A stretch of 64,000 bases of DNA from Polytrichum commune (GCA_950295325.1 OX485805.1:31297501-31361500), one strand, 5' to 3'. Shown: positions 9,668 to 21,299, counted from the stretch's first letter. Notes: a model not told the origin generated them from the letters alone. Made by a program: numbers and translations.

Positions 9668-9932
9668 TTCGAACAGTCTCTAGATAGGCCGGCCAAGTTG
9701 TTCCAGAATCACAACTAAGGTCTTAAACCACCTTGTCTACTCCTGATAATTGAACTACCTTGATTGCGAGCTTGTGTACTTCTGCGACAGAAGCAGATTC
9801 ATATTCCTCTAGGAGATCATGCAGAATCTGCAAAACAGAGTGCTCCCAAGGCTCGAAGGCATGTCTCATATGTGCCGGTTCCCACACCCGACGGTTTTGA
9901 ACGCATTGTTGCCATCTCCCACGCCAAGTCAA

Positions 9933-10850
9933 TGGCCTAATTAAATTTTTTTACTTCTTGCGCCTACGAACGGGGAGATCCGACCGCTAGTTACAGATGG
10001 GTCGGTTGAGTCTGAGAAATATCCGCTTTGGTTTCAAGACTCTAGGCAAGTTGCCGATCATTTGAGAAAAATGTACAGGACATACTTCAAATTGATAGAG
10101 GAAAACCGAAAGACACCAACATGACGTAACCGGTTGGACTTGGAAACACTTGGATCTCGACCATGTTTGCCCAAAACCTCCCCGGAAATCTAAGCCGGCT
10201 CTCCGTAAGATTTGCGAGGGGATGCTAATTGAAGTTTCTTTAGGAAGCGAACTCTAGGACTCAGACACAGCGTCGACAACTCACGTCCTTAACCCGCGTC
10301 AAACCTTGACAAAGGTGTACTATAAATTTAGCCAAAAGAAGTACGGTCGATTACTTTGGCCAGTCTCAACACGCAGAAGAATTGTAGAAGAAATGGAACT
10401 TTTCACAAGTAGAGCTACCGATCAAAGGGGGATCAAAGGAGGCTCAGAATGAAGTTCTTAACAAGTACAAAGTGCTCAACTGCAAAACACACGAAATCAA
10501 ACCAACCAACATGAAACCCCACGGACTCGGGAGCCTCGCACTGCACAGGTTAATTATAAAGATTGGAGATTTGTAGCGAGGTTGTGAAGAAGGTGAGGGA
10601 GGGGAGGTGGAGGTGGGAAGCAGGCTAGGCTGCAGGGGTGTCCACGGCCATGGGATGGGGCCATTGTGATTATTATTTGCATTGTGTTGAAACCATTTTA
10701 CACATCTTGTTTTTTTACCACTAATAGATAGGGAAAAAGGTTATTATCATCAGTAAAGTGCAAAAGGGTCATCTTATCCTTTAGGCAAAGAACCATGTCG
10801 ATTAGCAACCATGAGCGTTTGTGCACAATTATCTATCAATCTAGATATCG
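9933..10850. other. Intergenic stretch, no gene seen
   Basis: No long open frame, tandem repeat or inverted repeat was recognised. A purine-rich run (10580-10620) is the only compositional feature. Confidence 0.4.
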
Positions 10851-10953
10851 GTAGAGGTTAATATGTTGAGTATCTATACAAGTTCAATGTATAATGTTGT
10901 TCACTTGTTGAGATACACTTTGCTATGATAAAACAAAGACCGTTGTTCCAACA

Positions 10954-12955
10954 TGGTATCAGAGCGAATGTCCGAGGCTTGAGGGAGTCTTGAAAAAGGA
11001 ACAGTTGCTGCACGGATGGAAGAAGAACGGCATCTTGATAACAATCATGTTTGAAGGGCTGATCGTTAGGAGAAGTGGAAGTTTGAGTTGAAGACAAAAT
11101 GTTGATGTGACTAGTTGGAGTAACGATGTGCAAGCACAACGCACACAAGCGATAGCTTGGAACTAGCATACTAGGCAATAGTGTAAGAAGAGAATTACTA
11201 AGTTTTGATAGTTAAGTGAAAGGCTTATAGGATGGCAATAAATACTTTTAGCATTGCCGAGTCTGCCAAACTCGAAGGGACGACCAACTATGGCATCTGG
11301 AAAATTAAGATGAGGACCATATTCAAAGAAAAGAAACTGTGGCATCTTGTGTGTCCTCCAGAGAAGATAATCATAGAACCACGGGGAGGTCACTTCATTG
11401 TAAAGTTGAACAACCACGTGCGAACACTTTACATTTAAAAAAGCCTACTTTTTACATAAAGCATCACCAAAATGGGTAAAATATTTATCAATTTTTTTTC
11501 ATGAGTAGATGTACACGGTACCTATTACATAATAAAAAATGGTAACTAATTTTGATGATTTTTTTTTAATAAAACATATTGTTTCTAACTAGAATGACAC
11601 ATAATTGAACTAAAAACATTACTACAAAAAATGAAGATGACTAAAAATTTCAAAAAAGTATGCAAAAGATACTATCAATGGTTATGTATATGCAAAAAAA
11701 TATCATAATTTTTAAAATGATCTATGGCATGTAATATAGAGGTAGCAAACTTTGTTTGCACGTGGTGTTCAACTTGACAATGGAGTGACCTCCCTGAGTA
11801 TAGAACTTGTAGGAATCTCACTTGAGATGGAAAGGGGATTGAAAATCCTCATACTGTCAGTCAAGGACAATGTATTTCATCACGTAACAAATTGTGAAGA
11901 ATCAGACTCATGTTGAGAAACTTTGAGAAATATTTTTGAACCTCATAATGGAGCCACAACATTACATTTGACTGACAAGTTAAACAATCAAGCTCACGGA
12001 GGGCACACCAATTGAATATTTCATCAAGACAACCAAAGAGCTTGTTCTCAACTCTCAAGTGTTGGTGAAGGTGTTCCAAATAATTAAGTTATGTAGATTA
12101 CGCTTGGAGCATTCCCAAAGAGCTGCAACCCCTTCGTCCATGCAGTGGTCTATCAAGGTGAGTTGCCATATTTCAAAAAAAACTTTGCAGAAAACTGTTT
12201 TTAGAAGAAGCCGTAAGAGAAGAAGATCCACCACATCACAAGGCACTGTCAATCATGAGGGTAAGACAACATTTTGAAACATTTTACAAAGGACCAGTGA
12301 TAAATCATGGATCACCTATGACATTTTTCTCCAAAGGGCCCATGTTGAATGTCAACAACATGAGAACGTCAAAAATACCAAGAGGGATGTGAAGACGACA
12401 CTGCAATACATGCGGGGAGTGGGGCCACTTTGCCAGTAATTGTACTCAACGATGTCCATAGCAAAGAGTTTTTCACCATACATCAAGATGATTAGAGCAC
12501 AAACCCATGATGAACTTTGTCCAAGAACAACTCAAGACTCCAAATATAAGGGAAGCTTTAGAAATATTCGATGCTACCATGTTATCCATTGACACTAGGA
12601 ATGAAGACAATAGGTGGTATCTAGACTTAGGGGCCACAAAACATGTGGTAGGAAATTTGTCACATATGTTTGAGGTAAAAGATGTTGGAAAATCCAATGT
12701 TCGATTTGTTGGTGGGCAACCTCACTTTGTCAAAGGGAAGGGAAATGCATTGTCTTCCCATGATGGTGAAGTAAAGAAAATAAGTGATGTTCTCTACATA
12801 CCACTATATATCAGCTCCTACCGTAAAGTGGTTGACAATCATAATTGTAGTCGCAATTGCCTCAAAGAAGGGCTGGAGAATCAAACATATAGATGTTAAG
12901 ACAACTTTCGTAGATGGAGACTTGGAAAAGGAAGTGCACATGGAGTTTGCTTGAA
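10954..12955 (+). mobile_element. Ty1/copia retrotransposon remnant
   Basis: A primer-binding site TGGTATCAGAGC (10954-10965, initiator Met-tRNA type) follows what should be the 5' LTR end. Gag begins at 11232 (AKLEGTTNYGIWKIKM) and is interrupted by a MITE at about 11384-11794. Gag resumes to a CCHC zinc knuckle, CNTCGEWGHFASNC, at 12402-12443. A protease-like segment follows (12507 on), with WYLDLGATKHV where functional copies have a DSGA active site; serine is replaced by leucine. It then jumps directly to the start of reverse transcriptase (GWRIKHIDVKTTF, about 12862) and stops. Integrase and most of RT/RNaseH are missing. Several stops and frameshifts show it is dead. The 3' LTR was not found. 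Confidence 0.85.
11384..11794. mobile_element. MITE nested in copia gag
   Basis: Terminal inverted repeats of more than 40 bp begin GGGAGGTCACTTCATTGT at 11384 and are mirrored at about 11745-11794, with a short AT-rich interior and no ORF. ATAGAAC occurs just outside both ends (11374-11380 and 11800-11806), a possible target-site duplication with 3-5 unassigned bases at each join. The gag frame is interrupted exactly here, so this insertion is younger than the retrotransposon. Confidence 0.75.
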
Positions 12956-12959
12956 GATT

Positions 12960-13690
12960 GTTAGTTTCCCCACAATACTAGAACAAGGTTGTTTGCTAAG
13001 AAAAACCATCTATTAGACTACATGCTCAAAATTTATCAACCATTTTACATTCAATGGTCAACACAATTTGAGGATATAGGTGATAATTTTAAAAATTAGC
13101 ACACATGCACTTTTGATAATCGTAAATAAACCAAGGAAAGTCCGATTTTGGTGATGTTGCATCATAGATTTGCATGCAACACAAGTTTCATTGCATAAAC
13201 TTCATCAATAGAAGTTGGAGAACATGAAAATCAAGTTTATTAACACCCACATACTTTATGAAACACATAATTTGTGCAAGATGATTAGCAAATTCAAATC
13301 ACGTCCATAGTCATTTTCCTCAAAAACATTTGAGCTCATAATAAATAAATTCTATTCATTATAAATGTTTTGAATCATTAGATCCCTCCGGAAGAGATTC
13401 AAATTCACTTTGACAATGAGATACTCATATGAGCTCCAACAACCATGAGGAAAATGACAACATGCATGATTTGGATTTGGTAATCATCTCGCTCTAATTG
13501 CTTGCAAATTTATATCCTACAAGAAATGGTTGCAGAGCTAATTTAAGTGTCCTTTCAAGGTCCTTACCTTATCAATAAGATGATTGAACCTAAAAAAAAT
13601 CCTCATAGTTTTTGAAACTCATATGAATATCTTCTTCATTATCAAAATAAAGATTCTCTATCTTCAAGGACATAACATTGCTCAAGGGAG
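12960..13690. repeat. Diverged copy of the 7.1-kb hairpin family; no gene
   Basis: Phrases such as ACATGCTCAAAA, CAATGGTCAACACAATTTGAGG and ATTTGGATTTGGTAATCATCTC match the family at 7500-7740 and 44850-45085. No coding sequence was seen. Confidence 0.45.
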
Positions 13691-15755
13691 CTAGTTTGTT
13701 TCATGGGGCTGACTAGATATAAGTGTTGGATGCAAATCCAATGTTAACAAAGAAGTGACGTTCCCCAATCCCTCCGGTAATGTCGTCAAACTCGAACATT
13801 CAGACAAATTCAATGTTATCAAAGAATTCAGTTTCCCAATCCTTGTGGTAATGTTGTCAAGCTCAAACACCAAGACCAATTCAATGTTGTCAAAGAAGTT
13901 AAGTTCCCCAATCCCTCCGGTAATGTTGTCAACCTCGAACACCCAATGAACTTCAATGTTATCAAAGAAGTCAAGTTCCCCAATCCCTCTGGCAATGTCG
14001 TCAAGCTTAAACATTGAGACAAATCCAATGTTGTCAAAGAAGTCAAGTTTCCCAATCCCTCCGGTAATATCGTCAAGCTCTCACATTCAAACAAATTCAA
14101 TGTTGTCAAAGAAGTCAAGTTCCCCAATCCCTCCGGTAATGTCGCCAAGCTCCAACATTCGTTTAAATTCAATGTTGTCAAAGAAGTCAAGTTTCCCAAT
14201 CCCTCCGGTAATGTCGACAAGCTAGAGCACCAAGAAAAATTCAATGTTGTCAAAGAAGTCAAGTTCCCCAATTCCTCCGGTACTGTCGTCAATCTCGAAC
14301 ACCAAGACAAATTCAATATTTTCAAAGAAATCAAGTTCCCCAATCCCTCCGGTAATGTCCTCAAGCTCCAACATTCATTCAAATCCAATGTTGTCAAAGA
14401 AATCAAGTTTCCCAATCCCTCCGGTAATGTGGTCAATCTCGAACATTTAGACAAATTCAATGTTGTCAAAGAAGTCAAGTTTCCCAATCCCTCCGGTAAT
14501 CTTGTCAAGCTCAAACACCAATACAAATTCAATTTTGTCAAAGAAGTCAAGTTCCCCAATCCCTCCGGTAATGTATTTAAGCGCAAACATTTAGACAAAA
14601 TCAATGTTGTCAAAGAAGTCAAGTTCCCCAATCCATCCGGTAATGTGGTCAAGCTCAAACATTTACACAAATTCAATTTTGTCAAAGAAGTCAAGTTCCC
14701 CAATCCCTCCGGTAATCTTGTCAAGCTCAAACACCAACACAAAGTCAATGTTGTCAAAGAAGTCAAGTTCCCCAATCCGTCCGGTAATGTGGTCAAGCTC
14801 GAACATGCACACAAATTCAATGATGTCAAAGAAATCAAGTTTCCCAATGCCTCCGGTAATATCATCAAGCTCGAACACCAAGCCAAATTTAATCTTGTCA
14901 AAGAAGTGAAGTTCCCCAATCGCTCCGGTAATGTTGTCAAACTCAGAGACCAATAGAAATTCAATGTTGTCAAAGAAGTGAAGTTTCCCAATCCCTCCGG
15001 TAATGTCGTCAATTCGTCACATATCAATAGTCGAAGGGAGCTTAGATCAAGGTCTTTTAGGCATGTGGAATTGTCCCTAAGCCATTGTGAAATTTCTTCA
15101 TCTATATAAATTGCTTCTAATTTCTTGTAGTTCTGGGGTCCCAATGCACCACAAAATGTCAAAATTATGTTTTGTTTATTGGAGTGGTAACAAAATTCAA
15201 CTGTTGTGTTTAGATAACACGAGAAAACCATTTTCACTGCATATTATACAAGTGTCAAATATAAAATTTAAACAACTTCAAGGAGAGGCAAGCGTTCACC
15301 AACATATTTGTACTTGCATTTTACAAAAATCCACCTTATTAAGTTCTTTTATTTGCACCATACCTTGTCATGTGCCGATCCAATTCGTAAAGGACTCATG
15401 TCTAGTTTCCAAATTCGAGTGCCCAAATATTCTTTGTCTGTCTCGACAATCATACATCCCATGTCACGTAGTTGGTCGTGCATTTCTAGTTCCCCCCAAT
15501 GATTTATCTTAACCAATGATTTGTTCACCAACACATCAAGCACATGATTTGGGGAGCCTCCATAGTTGGTACATATATTCAAGGCTCTTTGTTTCTGCAT
15601 GCCCATGGGAAAGAAACATGCTATATCCAAAAACATGTTTTTCTCATCGTTTTCCAATCCATCAAAACTGATCCTCAAGGTATTCCAAAGCCCCTCACCC
15701 CCGTCCATTTTTACCCCAACTTCGAATCCGCTCCTATGCACTCCTATAAATTCTG
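13691..15755 (-). pseudogene. TNL-type NB-ARC/LRR resistance gene, 5'-truncated and frameshifted
   Basis: On the minus strand, an exon from about 15755 to 15364 encodes the ARC2 part of an NB-ARC domain: LRISFDGLENDEKNMFLDIACFF, then the MHD motif (LEMHDQLRDMG) and GTRIW, typical of TIR-NB-LRR proteins. After an intron, an exon from about 15132 encodes at least 16 consecutive 24-residue leucine-rich repeats of consensus CxSLTTLPEGLGNLTSLTTLNL. In unit 17 one base is missing, giving TGA at 13828-13830; the LRR frame continues in another register to a stop at 13691, for about one more unit. No TIR domain, P-loop or kinase-2 exon was found upstream; tandem repeats lie there instead. It is probably a degraded immune receptor, unless missing exons lie farther off and a truncated LRR is tolerated. 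Confidence 0.8.
13760..15010. repeat. 72-bp tandem repeat (LRR units)
   Basis: About 17 units of 72 bp, one per leucine-rich repeat. The repeat keeps other frames open, so the plus strand shows an ORF of repeating KEVKFPNPSGNVVKL units (14429-14956); this is a by-product of the repeat, not a gene. Confidence 0.9.
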
Positions 15756-16660
15756 AAAGGTTTATGCACAGAGATTGAGATGATGGAAACAAACCCAACC
15801 TGGAGCAAAAAATGAGACCACATTTATACACTAGGTAAATTAAATAAAACCTTATGCCCTACAACCTAACCTCCATCTGCATGAGATTGTGCATGGTCGA
15901 ATCAGTAAGAATAGAACCCTTGATAGTTTTTTCACCATATAGCAAAGTTGATACTAATAAAGTAAGTCAACATTGAATTGCTAATGTATACACAGAAAGG
16001 GAAATGATCCACTAAACAACTGAGAAAGAATCCCAAGCTAGATCAAAAACCAGCACCACAACTGTACGTGAAATAGAACGAATGAGATATTATAGCTTAA
16101 ACCCTAATCCTCCGCCTCCCTGAGATTTTTGCACAGTTTATTTGGTAGCAGAACAAACCCTTGAAAATAATTACACCGCACACGCAAAGTAGACACCAAT
16201 CAATTAGATCATCATTGAATGACCAATGTATGCACCGAGGTTTGTGCACATCGATTGGGAATCCAATCAACCAATGAAAGCATAAACCCAAACTAGAGCA
16301 AAAGTTGGCATTATAATTGTACATAAATAGAATGAATGAGATTTAAGGCTTGAACCCTAAACATCCAATTACCTAAGATTTAATGGAGTCGAATCAATAG
16401 CAGAAAAGAATCCTTGAAAACAAGGACACCGTCGAGCGAAGTTGACAGTAATGAATTAGATCACAGTTGATCGGCTTATGTGTCCACTGAGGTTTATATA
16501 TGCACAGAGATTGAGACAATCCAATCAATAACTCGAAACAATCCAAGCTGGAGCCAAAACCGGTACCACATAGTTGAATCAATAGCAGAAAAGAATCCTT
16601 GGCATAATTAACCCCTCGAGCAAGGTAGATACCAATGAATTAAGTCAACATCGAATGGCT
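15740..16660. repeat. Tandem ~245-bp repeats
   Basis: Diverged units marked by a GTTTATGCACAGAGATTGAGA-like phrase at about 15760, 15990, 16240 and 16490, each followed by AATCC-AAGCTGGAGCAAAA-CCAC, AGCAGAA-AGAATCCTTG and AGTAGATACCAATGAATTA-like phrases. They occupy the place where the upstream exons of the NB-LRR gene would be expected. Confidence 0.7.
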
Positions 16661-16669
16661 AGTGTATGC

Positions 16670-17130
16670 CAGTGATCGGGGAGATTTATGGGCATAATCA
16701 GTTGAGATCCTAGTGTTTGCAAGTCCAACCGGTTACATGTTGACATACTTCGGTCTTCCTATATTAATTTGAGGTATATTCCATGAATTCCTCTAAAGTG
16801 ATCGGCAGTGATCGGGGAGATTATTGGGCATAATCGGTTGAGATCCTAGTGTTTGCTAATCCAACCGGTTACTTGTTGACATCCTCCGGTTTTCCTTTAT
16901 TAAACTGGGGTATATTCTATAAATTCCTCTAGAATGATCGGTAATTTTCCTGCAGTCTTGAACTTCAACCGGTTATTTCTCAAACTCAACCGGTTCATTT
17001 GTAACTAACTGCCGGTTCTCCCCGATCATTGGTGATCGGTAATTCTCCTGAAGTCTTGAACTTCAACCGGTTATTTCTCAAACTCAACCGGTTCATCTGT
17101 AACTAACTGCCGGTTCTCCCCGATCATAGG
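16670..17130. repeat. AACCGGTT-rich duplicated block with inverted ends
   Basis: Two adjacent doublets: unit A at about 16672-16800 and 16806-16935, unit B at about 16936-17032 and 17033-17128. The block opens with GTGATCGGGGAGA and closes with its complement, TCTCCCCGATCA (also at the inner B join). The palindrome AACCGGTT occurs six times. This may be a small TIR element with internal tandem duplications. Confidence 0.7.
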
Positions 17131-17253
17131 TGTATGCACTAGGGGTTATGTACCATGTCATTGGCGGAGTACTGACCTCCCAATCAGGGAAAGAAGAGAG
17201 AAGTCAGAAGATATCAAAGCAAAGATGTTAGAAATTATGTGAATGCTAACCGA

Positions 17254-18238
17254 TCAATTTGTAAGTTTCGATTTCCCCGCATTCAGAGATCGAACAACAC
17301 TGACACGCAGCAGCATTTGATCCTCCTCTCTCACAGGGACCTGATCCTCTTCTCCAATGCCCTTGCCCTCTTCGTCCACCTCAGCAAGGGCGGCTCTCAA
17401 TAACGAAGGTTTGAAAGGTAGGGTTCGATACAAACAAATTTTCCGGCACCCCTGGCTAATCAAGACTAGATCATCAGCACTAGTACCCCTCATTGCTGCC
17501 AATAAGGTTTAGCCAAAGGAACAAAAACATGGCACAAAACTGAACTGTTGGTACAGTTCCTCGTGCACTCAGTTCCGGTTGGTAATAAGCATTTACAAAC
17601 GCCAACTTCTCACATGTCAACAAAAAGTGACCTACTGACCTTTCCTCCATTGCAGCTATGGAGGTCTCGGACCTTATTAACAATTCTCAAATACCAGTAC
17701 TACGCATCAAGAGCTCGGGAAAAAGAATATAGAACGAATGCAACGAGAACGTCCGTCATTAGCAACTCACCCCGATGGAACAATATCGGACCATTCATAT
17801 GCTCACTCGTGCGAAAACTACAAAACCTACATCAAATTGCATCAAACTACGATTCCTACATCAAGAAATCGATGGAACCACAAGGTAAACAAAACAAAAT
17901 TTGACCTACTGATCTTTCCTCCGCCGCAGCTATGGAGGTCTCAGACCTTCTTACCTCTTCTTAAACACCAGTGCTAATTAACTTGTGCATGAAGAGCTCG
18001 GGAAAAGAAAATAGAACGCCTGAAACAAACGAGAACGTCCGTAATTACCCCGACAGAACTATAGCTAGCCTGACCTTGCCACTTACTAGGAGGACAGTTT
18101 CTTTACACGATCCACGCATTAAGATTACATGAAAAGCACAAACCGATCGACAAGCAGGAATCCGCAGCACGTACCTTTGTGTACACCGATTTTTGGCGAA
18201 GAAGCAGCGATCAAGCACCCGAATGACGAGATGTGCAT
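17254..18238 (-). other. Possible gene remnant with internal tandem duplication
   Basis: On the minus strand an ATG at 18238 begins a short exon-like frame (MHISSFGCLIAASSPKIGVHK) ending at a GTACGT donor after 18175. Lower down, 17254-17502 is an open frame containing a run of acidic residues (EVDEEGKGIGEEDQ). Between them, about 17625-17790 and 17915-18070 are tandem copies of each other (both with GCTATGGAGGTCTC and AGAGCTCGGGAAAA). I could not join these into one phase-consistent protein. Confidence 0.25.
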
Positions 18239-18239
18239 C

Positions 18240-18970
18240 AAAGTTGGATTGGAGTGGCTTGGGAGAACCTCTGGAGCGAGGGCGTGCAGTGAGATGGAGA
18301 CTGCGAGAGAGAAGAGAGACGTTATGTTGGAGAGGAATGGCAGGGTGAGACGTGTGCAGAAAGAAAGAAAGAAAGAAAGAGTAGCCGAGGAATGGTCATG
18401 GCGGCCTGCCCAAGCATGGCGAGCAGGACCACAGCGGAACGGGTCATACCCAAATACCTGGCTTCCAAGAAACCGTTGGGCCCGACTCGTCCCGGCCCGG
18501 CCCGTTGTACAAGTCCAGGTCTCACTCAGCTTGGTGTGTTTTCTTTCTTTTTTATTGGCTTTGTCATGTGGGAGGAGGCCTAGGGGTGGTCTATGAAATG
18601 GGCCAAAGTTTTGCAGCCAACTAGAACCGGTCACATATGGTGTTAAGGTAGGGGTGGCTATTTCCGTCCAAATTTCAGATGTGCCTAGTTGGGATGTTGA
18701 AACTATTTTTTTTATAAATTTTGAGCGCTCCGCAAAGCTGGTGCAAGAGCAACTATGAAAAAATAAAAAAATTCCGGCATGTTTATGATTTCCTACAAAT
18801 TTTTAAAGGAAACCTTGTAGAGTGACCAACACTCGCACATAGGGTACGTGGTATATCCACTGGGTGGATTTCTAAAACCGACTGCTGGCAGCATTAAACC
18901 GACCGTTGGCAGCCAATGAAATGCTGGCAGCGTTGTGAACGGTAAAAGCACCTTGATTAAACGTCACCAA
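18240..18970. other. GC-rich then AT-rich intergenic DNA
   Basis: 18300-18600 is GC-rich, with an AAAG microsatellite (about 18359-18380) and a CCCGGCCCGGCCCG run that keeps several frames open on both strands. No domain was recognised. 18700-18970 has short GCTGGCAGC repeats. Confidence 0.35.
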
Positions 18971-18974
18971 ACTT

Positions 18975-20070
18975 AGGGCCGATTTACACTATGGACCATG
19001 AAGTCGGACCATGGAAGATGGCCTTTGTCAATGGTCCGAATTCATGATCCGACTTCATTAAAAATTAGTTTTGAGAGCCTTGGGCCCCTCACTAGGTGTA
19101 AACCAAATATGGACCAAGAAGAATGACCATGCACCAAAAAGTGAACGTGTTGATTTTTTTTAATACATGCCCAAAAAGGGCAATTAATTTTGAAAAAAAA
19201 ATCAAATTTGACCGTTGTCTTGTCTTCTCTTGGGCTTCACTTGTCTTCACTTCTTGTTAAATGTGTCGAAGATGTGGCTTGCAAATCTTCTCATAACAAT
19301 TTTCACAGAAATATGAGCAATTTAATTTGTATATGTGACATGTACCTTGTGTTGTCACTACATTAAATATGATATTTAGTGTTTGATTATATTTAATGTT
19401 TTTACCACCCTACCTTGCTCAACACTAAAGTTCAATTCTTTGATAATTAGTGTTAGAAGATTTCCCATTGCGGTTCTTTTGACCACCCTGATCTACAATC
19501 ACTAAACAACTACAGATTTTTGTTTTTGTTTTGCAACTGTAATTTTATAAATTTGTGGCGTGTACTATACCATTGGAAAGGTATTTTCAAGACCTTTCCA
19601 ATGGTATATTACAAGCCCCCAAATTCCAAACATTACTGTTGATAGAGGAAAAAAACAAATATGCACTCAAATTCTTGAGTTTTAGATGTCCCACGTTGTT
19701 TGGTGAAACACGTGGGAGCCGGTTTAAGGGGTAGGGCAAGATAGTAATGGTATGTCTTATGGGCTAAGTTATGATCAAGGCACATAGAGGGTAGGCTCAT
19801 TAAGAATTTATTAAAATGGTATTTCTCTGCCATGGGCCTTTTCCTACCAAACCTCTCTTGCCTCTCTCACCGCAAAACCCGTTGGACCATGTCAGTGCAT
19901 TTATTAGGCCTTAAAATTGTATTTTGGGGACCTCAACCTTCACCTTCATGGTCCCTCTGCCATTTTTTCCTTAGTGTGAACCCAAGTTCTCCGAGGACAA
20001 CTTCAACAGCCAATTGGCTGCCTTGCAGAGCCTTGGTCCAAGTTCATGGTCCACAGTGTAAACCGGCCCT
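18975..20070. mobile_element. TIR DNA transposon (PIF/Harbinger-like ends), non-autonomous
   Basis: The left end GGGCCGATTTACACTATGGACCATGAA (first 20 bases are the diagnostic part) is mirrored at the right end, where the complement of GGGCCGGTTTACACTGTGGA occurs near 20050-20070. Flanks are TTA on the left and CTA on the right. A related, uninterrupted site at about 20311-20346 reads CGTCACCAAACTTAGTCAAT, joining the left and right flanks, so the insertion point is visible. GGGCC-type ends and a 3-bp TNA target suggest PIF/Harbinger. No transposase was recognised. Confidence 0.75.
19440..19640. repeat. Small foldback repeat (copy A)
   Basis: Contains the palindrome CCATTGGAAAGG...CCTTTCCAATGG (19569-19605). 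The whole stretch recurs in reverse complement at about 27690-27910. It lies inside the TIR element at 18975-20070. Confidence 0.65.
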
Positions 20071-20079
20071 AGGTCAATT

Positions 20080-20540
20080 TGAGTGGCGTAAGAATCAACA
20101 ACGAATCCTCAAAGTTTGAACACATTGGATGACCCATTCATGTTACATAGGATCCCCAAAATGAGTTACGCCCTGCGGGTAAACTACGCAACTCGTACCC
20201 CAAAAAGGATTCATGAACAACAAATAAGACTTACAAGTAGTACCTACCTACAAAAAAGTTCATATATTGATCACCTTGGTATCAACGAGTGACACTTGCC
20301 ATCACAAAACCCACCGTCACCAAACTTAGTCAATTTGAGTGGCGTAAGAATCAACAACGAATGCTCAAATTTTAAACACATTATAATTAGATGAATGGGT
20401 CATCTAATTAGATGACCCATTCATGTTACATAGGATCCCCAAAATGAGGTACGCCCTGCGAGTAAACTACGCAACTCGTGCCCCAAAGTGGATTCACGAA
20501 GAACAGATAAGACTTACATGTAGTACCTTCTTAGTTGATA
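20080..20540. repeat. Tandem ~250-bp duplication
   Basis: The phrase GTGGCGTAAGAATCAACAAC begins both units (about 20086 and 20340), which then share CCATTCATGTTACATAGGAT and AAGACTTACA-GTAGTACC. The second unit has an extra palindrome (ATTAGATGAATGGGTCATCT and complement) at 20385-20425. Confidence 0.8.
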
Positions 20541-21299
20541 AGAAGAGAAATTTACACGGAAGTGAAAGTGGAGCCAAAAGATGGCTACCAAGACCCCAAT
20601 CTCACTTTCTAACTTACACACACACAAACACACACCCCAAAAAAGAGCAATTGATTGGTGCCCCCGAGCACCACTCCCCCTAGTAGGGTTACCAAATTCG
20701 ATTTTCTAGGTGGTTAGGGGTTAATGGGACTCTCCTATTATTGCCATATAAAATAAGGAAGAGGAATGTTGATTTATTTATTTATGTTTGTTGACACGAG
20801 AGGAGGGCATGTGTTTTGGTTTGTTAGGAATGCCAAACCATATTTTATTTTGTGCTATTACACTCTCACTAAAATTACATGAACCTTACGAATCAATACA
20901 ATTTTAAGAATAAGACCGATAGAAATTTCATGAGAAACTATATAAGTTGTAGTTTTAATGCTCCTAAAAAAACACATGTGCCCATACAAAGGCATCTAAA
21001 CATCCTTGATCATTGCAAATAAATTATAGAACAACAATCAATGTACCAACTTGAAGGAACAAGTGATGTCAACAAGATTCATGTAGGAATGTGTATGTCA
21101 ACATGAGACATCACTACACAAGGCCATTGACATGGCTTGTTCGCATGACATGTGATGATGTGTATGTGAACAAGTCATGTGTTAAGTTATGTGTCTTGGA
21201 GGAGATAAATCAAATAAACAAGATTCATGATGTTATTTTGATATATTTGATAGGTTTGGTTTCATGACACATGACAAGGGGACGATAGTACAAACTTGT

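Noticed and set aside
14429..14956. Plus-strand ORF of repeated KEVKFPNPSGNVVKL units
   Set aside because: It is the antisense shadow of the 72-bp LRR repeat; the minus strand gives a canonical LRR protein.
18125..18634. Long overlapping ORFs on both strands
   Set aside because: They arise from a GC-rich stretch and an AAAG microsatellite; no domain and no conserved start.
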